Source of the DNA: Henriciella sp.
GTDB lineage: Bacteria > Pseudomonadota > Alphaproteobacteria > Caulobacterales > Hyphomonadaceae
Assembly: GCA_013213785.1 (NCBI GenBank)
Contig: JABSPZ010000010.1
Span: 124,001-188,000, forward strand
Direction of reading: 5' to 3'
DNA: 64,000 nucleotides
Below, one piece after another: positions 48,430 through 56,251 of the stretch. The notes under the pieces were generated by a model. That model was not told the DNA's origin and made no database searches. It worked only from the letters and a program-made list of their open reading frames with translations. Position 1 is the first letter of the stretch. Each line of letters opens with the position of its first letter. The position numbers and the translations under genes are program-made.

Positions 48430-49092
48430 ATGTCGATTTGGAACAAATTGTTCGCGCCCTTGGCCGTCGCTGCGCTGTTTGCTGCGCCAGCGCTTGCAGA
48501 TGGCACACCCGGAAAGCGCGTCAATCGCGGACCTGCGCCCGTGGTTGCGCATCAACCGACACCGCCAGAACCGGGTTGTTACCTCATCGAGGGCGGTAAG
48601 GCTTGGTCTTGCCCGGCGCGCCCAACACAGCATGCCCCAAAGCCTGTTCAAAAGGTTCATAAGCATTCTGCGCATCAGCCCGCGCACCAACCATGTTGCG
48701 GCACGCACACGCGAACCGTCGTGAGAGAGCACGCACCGGTCGTCACAAAGCGGACGGTCACCCATCGTTCAGCGCCGGTCACACGCCGGACCGTTCAGCA
48801 ACCGACTCGCACTGTGCGTACCGTTAAGCGCTCCGCTCAGCGCGCGACACGCAGCTCCGACGTCCAGCTCGATCTTGCAAGCTTTAGCGGCGGCGTCGGC
48901 AGCGGCGTGGATGGTGGTTTCTATGGCGGCGGTGGCGGCGCGGTGACTATCGGCAGCAGCCGAAGCTTCTCTGGCGTTCTTTCGCACTCAGCCTCGAGCT
49001 TCACTTTCCGTAGCCGCGGAGGTGGCAAGAAACGCCGTCGCGGTGGCGGTTGTAATTCTTGCATGGGCGGCGGAATGGGTGGCGGGGACTAA
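48430..49092 (+). CDS. secreted low-complexity His/Thr/Arg- and Gly-rich protein
   Basis: 220 aa, with no family I recognise. It has a signal peptide (about residues 1-23, ending ALA). A short segment with two cysteines (GCYLIEGGKAWSCP) follows, then a basic stretch rich in H, T, R, P and V (about 65-140, repeated TRTV/RRTV/KRTV units), a glycine/serine part, and a tail GGGKKRRRGGGCNSCMGGGMGGG with a CxxC. The AGGAGG ribosome site is strong. The layout suggests a surface, matrix or metal-binding structural protein; that is inference only. Confidence 0.65.
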   Translation: MSIWNKLFAPLAVAALFAAPALADGTPGKRVNRGPAPVVAHQPTPPEPGCYLIEGGKAWSCPARPTQHAPKPVQKVHKHSAHQPAHQPCCGTHTRTVVREHAPVVTKRTVTHRSAPVTRRTVQQPTRTVRTVKRSAQRATRSSDVQLDLASFSGGVGSGVDGGFYGGGGGAVTIGSSRSFSGVLSHSASSFTFRSRGGGKKRRRGGGCNSCMGGGMGGGD

Positions 49093-49097
49093 GTCGC

Positions 49098-50051
49098 TCA
49101 ACGCTTTCCCGATTGGCTTTTCCAGTAACGTAAGTTCGCAAGCAGGGTTTCCTTCAACCCCTCTTTCGTGACCGCCTCGACTCGCGTCGGAAAAGGCGCG
49201 GCGCGGGTCATTACTTTCGAGAGATCCACCAAGATTTGTAGCCGTTGGCGCTGACGCGGGCGCAGCGCGGGCAGGATTTCTGCCTCCACCTGCTGCGGCG
49301 ACATCCAAGACACTTGGTTGAGGTCACGGCCCATTTCAGCGGCGAAGGCGCGTCCGCAGTCCATCATCTCACCAATCGTCAGAGCATTGGTGCCTGAGGT
49401 GAGCCAATAGGTCTGCCCCCAATCAGGGGCGGCGACCACGTCTGCAATGCCCTTCGCAACCCAATCGACCGGGATGAAATCGCATTGCGTCTCGCGCTCC
49501 AGCGGGATGATCGGCAAGCGCCCATTCAGCACTGTCGCGATAAAGAGGTGGAAGCCTTGAAAGCTCGCTATCTCTCCGGTTTGCGAGTGTCCTGAAATGA
49601 TGGAGGGACGGATGATCGTCCACGGAATTGCGCTCTCTCGGACCAGGGCTTCCGCATCCCGTTTTGAGGCAACGTATTCTGATACGACCGGCGCGGCTGG
49701 ACCATACTCTATCGAACAATAAGCGGTCGAGACAAAGTGGAGCTTCGCCTCGGCGGCCTCAGCGAAGGCGATCATATTGCGGACGCCTGAAATATTCGTC
49801 GCGCTGAGCTCGGGCACATCGCCGCTCATATCCGTGATCGCGGCACAATGGATGACCGTATCGACCTCTTCGCAGAGCGCCGCATAGTCAGCGTCCGAAA
49901 GACCAAGGTTTGGCTCACGAATATCAATCGCGACTTGCCGCGCCGTGCCGCCAGGCCGGGCCCGATGACGCGCGAGGATCAGCCGGTCCTGGGGCAGACG
50001 CGGCGCAAGCTCACGCCCGACAACGCCGCTCGCGCCGGTCAGAAGGATCAT
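49098..50051 (-). CDS. NAD(P)-dependent epimerase/dehydratase-like extended SDR
   Basis: 317 aa. Nucleotide-binding LTGASGVVG at residues 4-12, VIHCAAITDMSG, and the active-site YVASKRDAE (YxxxK). The part after it (IRPSIISGHSQTGEIASFQGFHLF, then CDFIPVDWVAKGI) resembles the NAD-binding domain of thioester/fatty-acyl reductases (male-sterility type). No carrier-protein genes are nearby. It converges on the preceding gene with a 5-bp gap. Confidence 0.83.
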   Translation of the reverse strand: MILLTGASGVVGRELAPRLPQDRLILARHRARPGGTARQVAIDIREPNLGLSDADYAALCEEVDTVIHCAAITDMSGDVPELSATNISGVRNMIAFAEAAEAKLHFVSTAYCSIEYGPAAPVVSEYVASKRDAEALVRESAIPWTIIRPSIISGHSQTGEIASFQGFHLFIATVLNGRLPIIPLERETQCDFIPVDWVAKGIADVVAAPDWGQTYWLTSGTNALTIGEMMDCGRAFAAEMGRDLNQVSWMSPQQVEAEILPALRPRQRQRLQILVDLSKVMTRAAPFPTRVEAVTKEGLKETLLANLRYWKSQSGKR

Positions 50052-50135
50052 AGGGTTGGCCTCATGCCAGGCGCCATCTCACGCGCGGCAGAGCGCGGTC
50101 AATTCAAAATCACGCGAGCGAAGCGCGCATAAAGT

Positions 50136-51053
50136 CTAACTCAAACGCCCGCAGCGCTGTTCGTACATCTCGATGGCCGCGGGCATCCAGCGGCGGAAAT
50201 TGTTGGCGCGAGTTTCAGAGGCAGGGTGCGTGCTCAGCCATTCCGGGGGACGCTGACCGCCGCCAATCTGGCCCATACGCTGCCAGAGCTCCGGTGCCTC
50301 ACGCGGGTCATAGCAGGCGCGGACCAGCAGTTCTAAGCCGATCTTATCAGCCTCGGTTTCGTGATCGCGGGAAAAGGCCATCAAGCCGCCTTGCGCCGCC
50401 ATGCCCATCGCTTGGCGCACCATTTGGGCCTGGCCAGGATCCATATCACCGAGCCCAACGCCCACCGCCAGCGTGCCCATTTGCGCGAGGCGGGCATTGC
50501 TCATCCGTTTCGCGCCATGGTGAGCGAGTGCGTGTCCGATCTCATGGCCCATGACCACAGCGAGCTTGTCGACATCGGAAATGTCATCGAGCGTCACGCG
50601 CTTATCGTAATTGCCGGTAATATCGAGAATGCCGGTATAAACCGCCACATAGCCGCCCGGCAGGCAGAAGGCGTTTGGCTGTTCGGATTGGATGACGTTG
50701 AAGGTCCAATCAAACTCGGTCGCGACGAGTTGGAAGTCATAGCCCGCCTGGAGATAGTCTCGCTCCATCTCAATCGCCGCGATCCGCAGGCGTTCGCCAA
50801 TCTCATTGACCGTTTCATAGACCTCTCGCCCCGCGCCGTCACAACTCGAGGTGCCGCCGCCGCAAATCACATTGCCGCCCTCTTGGCGCAGCATCTGAAC
50901 GTAGGATTGCGCGCCGAGCTTGGTCGCTTGCTCGATTGAGATCGTGTTGAACTCTTTCTTGCCCGAATACGGGTTCACCTGCTGGTTTGAGAAATAGTAC
51001 ACAGCGAGGCCAATCAGGCCGATAATGATAACTCCGAAGCGTCCACCTGGCAT
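50136..51053 (-). CDS. M48-family membrane-anchored metallopeptidase
   Basis: 305 aa. An N-terminal helix (about residues 7-22) anchors a peptidase with the zinc site VVMGHEIGHALAHHGAKR (HExxH) and a third ligand glutamate in DHETEADKIGLELL. This resembles BepA/LoiP-type proteases that act in the periplasm on outer-membrane assembly. The helix is not an evident lipoprotein signal. Substrate unknown. Confidence 0.88.
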   Translation of the reverse strand: MPGGRFGVIIIGLIGLAVYYFSNQQVNPYSGKKEFNTISIEQATKLGAQSYVQMLRQEGGNVICGGGTSSCDGAGREVYETVNEIGERLRIAAIEMERDYLQAGYDFQLVATEFDWTFNVIQSEQPNAFCLPGGYVAVYTGILDITGNYDKRVTLDDISDVDKLAVVMGHEIGHALAHHGAKRMSNARLAQMGTLAVGVGLGDMDPGQAQMVRQAMGMAAQGGLMAFSRDHETEADKIGLELLVRACYDPREAPELWQRMGQIGGGQRPPEWLSTHPASETRANNFRRWMPAAIEMYEQRCGRLS

Positions 51054-51158
51054 ATCGACGGTCTCCCACCCGCTAGTCTCGATGTATCACCTCTACCCTT
51101 AAGCCAGGGCGCAGGAAAGGCGTTGACCCCAGTCATCCGGCTCGGCATCACTAGATCC

Positions 51159-51674
51159 ATGACGGAACCTGCGACGCCAACACCCCAATCAACAGCCGCC
51201 GGCCAGAAGCCTCTGCCGATCTGGGACGTGCTGAGCGAGATGGCGCTCTACGCCTCAACTGCATTGATCATTACAGGTCTGATCCTGCCCTCGATCTGGA
51301 AGCCGAACACGTTTGGCTTTGGCGGGCAGGAGTATAATCTCTACGGCATCGTCCAGACCCTGTTTGAGAGCGGCTTGCCCTTTCTCGGCTTGGTGGTGAT
51401 TTTCTTCTCCGGCGTCTTCCCGCTCGCGAAGACCCTGACCGCCGCGATCATCTTCCGCCAAGGCGCAGAGCCGAGCCCGAAGCTCACCACCTTGCTGAAT
51501 ATCCTCGGCAAGTGGTCGATGCTGGATGTCTTCCTCGCCGCGCTGCTGATCGGGATCAGCCAGATCAGCATCTATATCGGGTTTGAAACCCGCGCTGGCC
51601 TCTACTATTTCGCGCTCGGCGTGCTGCTGAATAATGCGGCTACGATGCGCCTCACTTTTACGCGTTTCAAATAG
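51159..51674 (+). CDS. PqiA-type integral membrane protein (single domain)
   Basis: 171 aa from the ATG at 51159 (a TTG at 51123 is a less likely start). Four hydrophobic helices and the PqiA elements LPSIWKPNTFGFGGQEYNLYGIVQTLFESG and GKWSMLDVFLAALLIG. Full PqiA of enterobacteria has two such domains; this is one. PqiA works with PqiB/MCE proteins in lipid transport, but no pqiB is next to it. Confidence 0.85.
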   Translation: MTEPATPTPQSTAAGQKPLPIWDVLSEMALYASTALIITGLILPSIWKPNTFGFGGQEYNLYGIVQTLFESGLPFLGLVVIFFSGVFPLAKTLTAAIIFRQGAEPSPKLTTLLNILGKWSMLDVFLAALLIGISQISIYIGFETRAGLYYFALGVLLNNAATMRLTFTRFK

Positions 51675-51690
51675 GCCCTATCTAGGCCCC

Positions 51691-52365
51691 ATGACCGATC
51701 AACAAGCACCAGAGCCGAAGCTCGACATTCGCATCATTCCCGTCACCCCGCTGCAGCAGAACACCTCGCTGATCTGGCACCGTGAGACCATGGAAGGCGT
51801 CTTCGTCGATCCCGGCGGTGAGATTGACCGGCTGATGGCCGCCGCGGACCAGTTTGGCGTGAAGATTGTGGCGGTCTGGCTGACCCATGGCCATCTGGAC
51901 CATGCCGGCGCGGCCACCGCCGTGAAAGAGCGGACGGGCTGCCCGATCATTGGCCCGCACAAGGATGATCAGTGGCTGCTCGACGATATTGAGGCCCAGG
52001 GCGCGAAATATGGCATTGCCGACGGCAAGAATGTGATGCCAGACCGCTATCTCGAGGAAGGCGACACGCTGACCCTCGGCACAGAGACGTTTGGCGTCAC
52101 CCACTGCCCCGGCCATACGCCCGGCCATGTCGTGATCTATCACCAGCCCGGCCAGCTCGCCTTTGTCGGCGATGTCCTGTTCCGCGGCTCCATCGGCCGC
52201 ACCGATTTCCCAAAAGGCAATCACCAACAGCTGCTCGACAGCATCGTGCAAAACCTCTGGCCCCTCGGCGACGGCATGCGCTTCGTCCCCGGCCACGGCC
52301 CGATGAGCACATTCGGTCAGGAACGGAAGGACAATCCGTTCGTGGCGGATGCTGTTTTGGGGTGA
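51691..52365 (+). CDS. MBL-fold hydrolase, glyoxalase II-like
   Basis: 224 aa. Metal-binding motif THGHLDHAG (HxHxDH), then the histidine in CPGHTPGHVV, the aspartate in FVGDVLFRGSIGRTD, and the terminal FVPGHGP. This is the YcbL-like branch of glyoxalase II proteins, which hydrolyse glutathione thioesters. It follows the PqiA-like gene by 16 bp. The exact thioester is not predicted. Confidence 0.9.
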   Translation: MTDQQAPEPKLDIRIIPVTPLQQNTSLIWHRETMEGVFVDPGGEIDRLMAAADQFGVKIVAVWLTHGHLDHAGAATAVKERTGCPIIGPHKDDQWLLDDIEAQGAKYGIADGKNVMPDRYLEEGDTLTLGTETFGVTHCPGHTPGHVVIYHQPGQLAFVGDVLFRGSIGRTDFPKGNHQQLLDSIVQNLWPLGDGMRFVPGHGPMSTFGQERKDNPFVADAVLG

Positions 52366-52380
52366 AGTCGAAAACGCGGT

Positions 52381-52505
52381 CTAGCTTTCTACTGAATGAC
52401 GAAGATGATCCTTAATATCCCACAGATTGACTTGAAACTGCTTGGCATCCTCCGGACGAACTACAATCACCAGTCTGCTGGAAAATACTGCATCATTTGA
52501 AGCAT
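52381..52505 (-). pseudogene. C-terminal fragment of a small gene cut by the IS3 element
   Basis: On the minus strand a frame emerging from the IS end reads NASNDAVFSSRLVIVVRPED followed by KQFQVNLWDIKDHLRHSVES and stops at 52381. The composition looks protein-like, but I know no family. On the other side of the IS an ATG at 53755 with a GGGGA site opens MAYRNKTY before running into the element; it could be the 5' end of the same gene, though the frames join only if a few bases were lost. Weakly supported. Confidence 0.3.
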
Positions 52506-52532
52506 TGATGTGCCCCACGAATTGTAGACGCC
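52506..52532. repeat. IS left terminal inverted repeat
   Basis: Starts TGATGTGCCCC and ends GTAGACGCC; pairs with the right repeat at 53705-53731 with four mismatches. It ends directly at the orfB stop codon. Confidence 0.85.
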
Positions 52533-53357
52533 CTACGTCTTCATGATTGCCGTCTTTTCAAACTCTGCGGGTGACAGCATCCCGTTCTTAGCAAGCCTTC
52601 GCTTCGGATTATAGAACAGCTCGATGTAGTCGAACACATCCTGGCGGGCCTCTTGCCTTGTTTTGTATATCTTTCGCCTGATCCGTTCGGTTTTGAGTGA
52701 GGCGAAGAAGCTCTCGGCGACGGCATTGTCGTAGCAATTACCACGGCGGCTCATGCTGGCGTCCAGATTGTGGTCTTTCAGGAAGTCACCCCATTCCTGG
52801 CTGGTAAACTGTGATCCCTGATCGGAATGGATCACGACCTTGCCCTTCGGCTTGCGCCGCCAGACGGCCATCAACAGTGCGTTCAGCACCAGAGATGTGT
52901 GCATCCTCGAATGCATCGACCATCCGACAACTTTGCGGGCGTACAGATCAATGACGATAGCGAGGTAAAGCCAGCCCTCATACGTGCGAATGTAGGTAAT
53001 ATCTGTCACCCAAATCTGATCGGGCTCAAAGACATCGAAAGCCTGATCCAGCTGGTTGGTGGCCACAACAGACGGCTTGCCGCCATGTTTGCCGGGACGA
53101 CGCTTGTAGCCCACTTGCGCGCGTAAACCCTCTGCCCGCATGAGCCTGGCTACTGTGTTCTCGGCGCAGCGCTCACCAAGGCTGAGCAGATCATGATGGA
53201 CCTTGCGATAGCCATACACACCCCCGCTCTCCAGCCATGACTGCTTGATCAGCCCGGTCAGGTGACGGCGGCGCCGGGCCTGCGGCTTTAGTTCAGCCTT
53301 CAGCCACGCATAGAACCCGCTGAAATGAACCCCGAGCACACGGCACATCGCCCGCAC
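52533..53357 (-). CDS. IS3-family transposase OrfB (DDE integrase domain)
   Basis: 274 aa shown from its first internal start. The DDE catalytic triad is visible: D in VTDITYIRT, D in HSDQGSQFTS and E in NAVAESFFASLK. An HTH_21-type start (FSGFYAWLKAE) and the end FYNPKRRLAKNGMLSPAEFE are standard for IS3. The same frame extends upstream to the orfA overlap (YAFIKDHRAEFSVRAMCRVLG), so the functional protein is probably the OrfAB fusion made by a -1 shift on an A6G run at 53430-53435. Confidence 0.93.
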   Translation of the reverse strand: MRAMCRVLGVHFSGFYAWLKAELKPQARRRRHLTGLIKQSWLESGGVYGYRKVHHDLLSLGERCAENTVARLMRAEGLRAQVGYKRRPGKHGGKPSVVATNQLDQAFDVFEPDQIWVTDITYIRTYEGWLYLAIVIDLYARKVVGWSMHSRMHTSLVLNALLMAVWRRKPKGKVVIHSDQGSQFTSQEWGDFLKDHNLDASMSRRGNCYDNAVAESFFASLKTERIRRKIYKTRQEARQDVFDYIELFYNPKRRLAKNGMLSPAEFEKTAIMKT

Positions 53358-53395
53358 CGAAAACTCAGCGCGGTGATCCTTAATGAAGGCGTACT

Positions 53396-53668
53396 TTAGC
53401 CGTGGTCCTTCGCGAAGTACGCCGTTGCCTTTTTTAGGATGTCACGCTCCTCAGTGACGCGTCTGAGCTCAGCCTTGAGCCGTCTGATCTCGGCGGCGTC
53501 CTCAGCGCCCGTGTCGGGTTCGCCCCCGAACCGCTTCACCCAGTCATATAGCGACTTACTGCTGACACCGATCCGCTTGGCCACTGATGTCGCGCTATGA
53601 CCACGCTCTGTGACCTGCGCCACAGCCTCGCGCTTGAACTCTTCTGTATATCTAATCCGTCCTGACAT
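53396..53668 (-). CDS. IS3-family transposase OrfA (helix-turn-helix)
   Basis: DNA-binding partner of OrfB, about 90 aa from MSGRIRYTEEFKREAV; an in-frame ATG at 53704 is possible but lies on the terminal repeat side. A helix-turn-helix (SATSVAKRIGVSSKSLYDWVKRFGG) is followed by a leucine-zipper-like helix (AAEIRRLKAELRRVTEERDILKKA). An AAGGAG site precedes 53668. The CCTAAAAAAGG run near its end is the likely frameshift site to OrfB. Confidence 0.9.
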   Translation of the reverse strand: MSGRIRYTEEFKREAVAQVTERGHSATSVAKRIGVSSKSLYDWVKRFGGEPDTGAEDAAEIRRLKAELRRVTEERDILKKATAYFAKDHG

Positions 53669-53704
53669 GGACCATAACTCCTTGCTTCCAGTTTTACCTT
53701 GCAA

Positions 53705-53731
53705 GGCGTCTACCGTTCTAGGGGCACATCA
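53705..53731. repeat. IS right terminal inverted repeat
   Basis: Reads GGCGTCTAC at the inner end and GGGGCACATCA at the outer end; reverse complement of the left repeat except for four positions. The last 11 bases recur exactly at 54017-54027. Confidence 0.85.
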
Positions 53732-54590
53732 GTATGTTTTATTTCTATACGCCATTAAATTCCCCTTCAGGTTACAATAATTGATTCGAAACTGTAAATC
53801 GAATTTATTTTTCACTTATTCATCTCATATTGAGTATTGCCTTGGTTGCGATTTCCCTCAGTTTAGCCCGAAATAGCCGCGCGCTTCGCGTTTACTTCCC
53901 ACACCCAATCCGACCCAGTTTCGCGCCCGGTACAGTGCTGCGCATCTCCTCCTGATGAGAGGCTTGTCCGGATCGGCTTGGCAGAGGGGGAGAGTGGCGG
54001 TCTGGTGGCTGGGCTTGGGGCACATCAGGGCTCCGAACCTCATTTGCTTGGTGCCAGTCGGGGGAGCTCAGCCCATTGTTCCGATGACAGGCGGCGAGGG
54101 TCGAACCTGTAAGAGCAATCCCCCCGGAGTTGTCCCGGACTAGATCCGTGAGACCAAAGTTGAAAATATGCCGCCATGGGCGCGCTTTGACCAAGCGCAT
54201 CTGCGCCGTCTCGAGAGAGCGGCAGTTCGCTTCGCGTTTGTTCCAAGCGCGCCCAGTCTCTTATCTCCAGACGCTGAAAGGCGGTCTGGGTGTTGGTGTT
54301 GCCTAAGAGAAAAGATCGGCGGTCACGAGGCAATGGGGTATCGTGTAAGTGACCGCCGACAAGGCTCAGGCGAAACTCGCAGCTCGGATGGGGACGTGCG
54401 TAGACTTCGACTGTTGCCTTCATCTCGCAAACCGCAATCCAATTAGAATAATGCAATATTATCAGTGCTTTATATATTCTATCGCACAGAGCATATTGCG
54501 GATTGCAAGGGCTGGTATTGCAGCCTGCGACGCAGGTCTTGCATTTTGCCTGCGCATCGCGGTCGGAGCCGGTAGGCCAGCGCCGCCCAT
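53732..54590. other. gene-poor region beside the IS, nothing recognised
   Basis: About 860 bp with no gene I can support. Short overlapping frames exist on both strands (for example 54040-54456 minus) but have no recognisable domain, poor codon pattern and no ribosome site. The first 120 bp are AT-rich and the rest GC-rich. I looked for tmRNA, RNase P RNA, SRP RNA and tRNA signatures and found none. It contains an exact 11-bp copy of the IS end (54017-54027) and an 11-bp inverted repeat (54316-54359). It may be a decayed mobile remnant or hold an unrecognised RNA. Confidence 0.5.
54316..54359. repeat. inverted repeat with 11-bp perfect arms
   Basis: TCGGCGGTCAC (54316-54326) and GTGACCGCCGA (54349-54359) enclose 22 bases. 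A competing smaller hairpin (CACGA with TCGTG) is possible inside. No T-run follows on either strand, so it is not a simple terminator. It could be a structural part of an RNA or a protein site. Confidence 0.45.
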
Positions 54591-54622
54591 AAAAAAAGAG
54601 GTTGCGCCCGGCAGCCTCTTTT
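54591..54622 (-). terminator. rho-independent terminator
   Basis: Minus-strand stem AAAAGAGGCTGC with GCAACCTCTTTT, five-base loop, followed by a run of seven T. It lies 21 bp after the stop of the secreted protein gene at 54644 and so ends its transcript. The tail on the plus strand is short. Confidence 0.8.
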
Positions 54623-54643
54623 CAAATCGGATAGACTTCTGTC

Positions 54644-55201
54644 TTAGCCAGAAGAGTATGGCAGAGACGAGTGGTGCAGATTGATTTTCAACGCACCCTC
54701 ATCATCGAGAACATAGCCGAACGTGTACTCAACTTTGGTTTCGCTGCCGTCTGGACCCGTGAAGTAATAGTTGCACATTGCGGTGGCGGAGTCATTGTCG
54801 GTGTAGATGCCGTTGCTTTCCCAGCGAACATTGGTCCAGCCTTTGATCGCAAAACCGGAATCCTCAGTGCCTTCGGTGCCGATGAAGTAAGATAGAGCTT
54901 CGTCAAACGTTTCGCGGAACTGGTCTTCAGCGGCGAGGGTTGGTTTGAACATGACGGCTGTGTCGCCATAGGCATAGAGCGTGTTGATGTGCTCGGTTGC
55001 GCGGGCTGCGAAATCGCCGCCTTCGCTATGAACTGAGGCGATGGCGACAATCCCGTTGCCCCACTCTGTCTGCGCAGCGACGACGTCAGCTTCTATGATG
55101 CCGGTGGCTTCTGCATCATCAGCAGACGCGGTGGTTGCACAAGCCGCCATTGCAATTGCGGCGCCGCCGCCAACAGCGGCTTTGATAATGGTTCTCATCA
55201 T
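54644..55201 (-). CDS. secreted SnoaL/NTF2-like protein (tentative)
   Basis: 185 aa from MMRTIIKAAVGG at 55201, with an AAAGGA site. The leader ends in MAACATTASA; the cysteine could be a lipobox (MAAC) or the signal may be cut after ASA. The mature part (EHINTLYAYGDTAVMFKPTLA, then VRWESNGIYTDNDSATAMCNYYFTGPDG, then YVLDDEGALKINLHHSSLPY) resembles NTF2/SnoaL-type proteins. The final HHSSLPY is characteristic of this subgroup, which is sometimes mislabelled as phosphoribosyl-AMP cyclohydrolase. Function unknown. Confidence 0.65.
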   Translation of the reverse strand: MMRTIIKAAVGGGAAIAMAACATTASADDAEATGIIEADVVAAQTEWGNGIVAIASVHSEGGDFAARATEHINTLYAYGDTAVMFKPTLAAEDQFRETFDEALSYFIGTEGTEDSGFAIKGWTNVRWESNGIYTDNDSATAMCNYYFTGPDGSETKVEYTFGYVLDDEGALKINLHHSSLPYSSG

Positions 55202-55548
55202 AAATTTCCTTTTGAGGGGGAGGTCGCGAGGACCCGAGGGCCCTCGCTTTGGAAGTGACATTCGCGACTAGTGCTTAAGGCGCAGATGTCTTGGTGGCAC
55301 TAACTTGGGAGACGTGCCGCCAATTCTGTCGTCCTACCGTTCGAGCGAGACCCGCGACCACCGAGAGTTGGCTTCACCGTCGCAAAATCGCTGACGGCGG
55401 CGCTGAGACTGTTTGAGTCGAGTTTCAGTGATTAATTCACCGGACATGACTCGCTCGCATTGGTGACTGTATAACATAACATGTAGGTTGAGACTAGAGC
55501 CCGGCAAGGGCAATATGCTAAAAACTGAGTCGAAAAATTGCGCTGATC
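55202..55548. other. intergenic region upstream of the DUF1826 gene
   Basis: About 345 bp between divergent genes with no supportable gene. An AT-rich segment at 55468-55485 (TGTATAACATAACATGTA) has the general look of a Zur-type site, which would fit zinc control of the DUF1826/DUF3299 pair, but its symmetry is poor and the assignment is weak. Confidence 0.3.
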
Positions 55549-56220
55549 ATGCTGACCTCCGAGACCCCGAAGATAAACCAGGACAGAGCGACAAAACCGT
55601 CCGTAAATCGCGTGTCTACTTGGGCAGAATTTCAAGCCCAATCACGCCCCCTAGAGGACGCTGTTTTGTGGCAAAGGGCGATGCCAAAAAGCGTTCGAGA
55701 CTGGTTGGATCAGATACCTGACGCTCACTTACCGACGGGGCGCTTTCGATTGGCGTCTGTTGAGATTGGGGCATGCCTCGAAGAGATATTCGCCGAGGTC
55801 GGCATCGCGAACCATCCAGCTTTATCTTGGCTGCGTCAGGATGCAGAACGGCTCGCTTCGCTGGTTGCAAAAATGCATGATGTTTCAACCGTTCGCCTTC
55901 GGGTTGAGGCCGTTTTCGACAATGCGTGCCGTAAGTTTCATATCGACAATGTCGTGGCCAGATTACTCTGCACGTATCGCGGACCAGGCACGCAACTGAG
56001 CATGTGCCAGGGCGAAACGGGTGAGATTGAAACAGTCCCGACAGGGGCTCCAGTATTGCTAAAAGGCAAGAAATGGCCGCAAGCCGATGACGTCACTCTG
56101 CATCATCGCTCACCCCCGATTGAAGGGACCGGGATGTCTCGCCTGGTGCTCGTGCTTGATCCTGTCCACGAAGATGACGAAATTGGAACTTCTTATGAGC
56201 GAAGATTCAAACCAAACTGA
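55549..56220 (+). CDS. DUF1826 family protein
   Basis: 223 aa. The family is recognisable by KFHIDNVVARLLCTYRGPGTQ and the C-terminal LHHRSPPIEGTGMSRLVLVLDP, in which H/D residues give it a cupin/oxygenase-like look. In other proteobacteria DUF1826 genes are found beside zinc-stress genes (COG0523 GTPases). Here the neighbour is a DUF3299 lipoprotein 31 bp downstream. No clear ribosome site precedes the ATG. Biochemical function unknown. Confidence 0.8.
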   Translation: MLTSETPKINQDRATKPSVNRVSTWAEFQAQSRPLEDAVLWQRAMPKSVRDWLDQIPDAHLPTGRFRLASVEIGACLEEIFAEVGIANHPALSWLRQDAERLASLVAKMHDVSTVRLRVEAVFDNACRKFHIDNVVARLLCTYRGPGTQLSMCQGETGEIETVPTGAPVLLKGKKWPQADDVTLHHRSPPIEGTGMSRLVLVLDPVHEDDEIGTSYERRFKPN

Positions 56221-56251
56221 ATCAGATCTTCGGTAAAAAGGCAGGGCCGTT

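Larger units (their letters stand above)
52506..53731 (-). mobile_element. IS3-family insertion sequence, 1226 bp
   Basis: Complete element with orfA and orfB in overlapping frames and terminal inverted repeats beginning TGATGTGCCCC (52506-52532 and 53705-53731; 23 of 27 positions match). Length and coding layout are typical for IS3. Flanks GCAT (left) and GTAT (right) resemble a 4-bp target duplication with one difference, so the insertion is either old or its flanks have been rearranged. Transposase frames are intact, so it may still be mobile. Confidence 0.9.

Noticed and set aside
50361-50939. 192-aa plus-strand frame inside the M48 peptidase gene
   Set aside because: Antisense shadow; the minus strand encodes HEIGH and other M48 marks.
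54017-54027. Second IS copy ending at the GGGGCACATCA match
   Set aside because: Only 11 bases match; no second terminal repeat or transposase remnant is visible, so it is only noted as a coincidence or remnant.
53858-54200. Possible tmRNA, RNase P RNA or SRP RNA
   Set aside because: I looked for the tmRNA tag frame, the RNase P core and the SRP tetraloop region by eye on both strands and saw none. A GGTTCGA-like string near 54100 does not form a T-arm stem.
54040-54456. 138-aa minus-strand frame in the gene-poor region
   Set aside because: No recognisable domain, no ribosome site, and an inverted repeat runs through it. Kept only as part of the unexplained region.
55468-55485. Zur box upstream of the DUF1826 gene
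   Set aside because: AT-rich and superficially similar, but dyad symmetry is poor; mentioned only as a weak hint.
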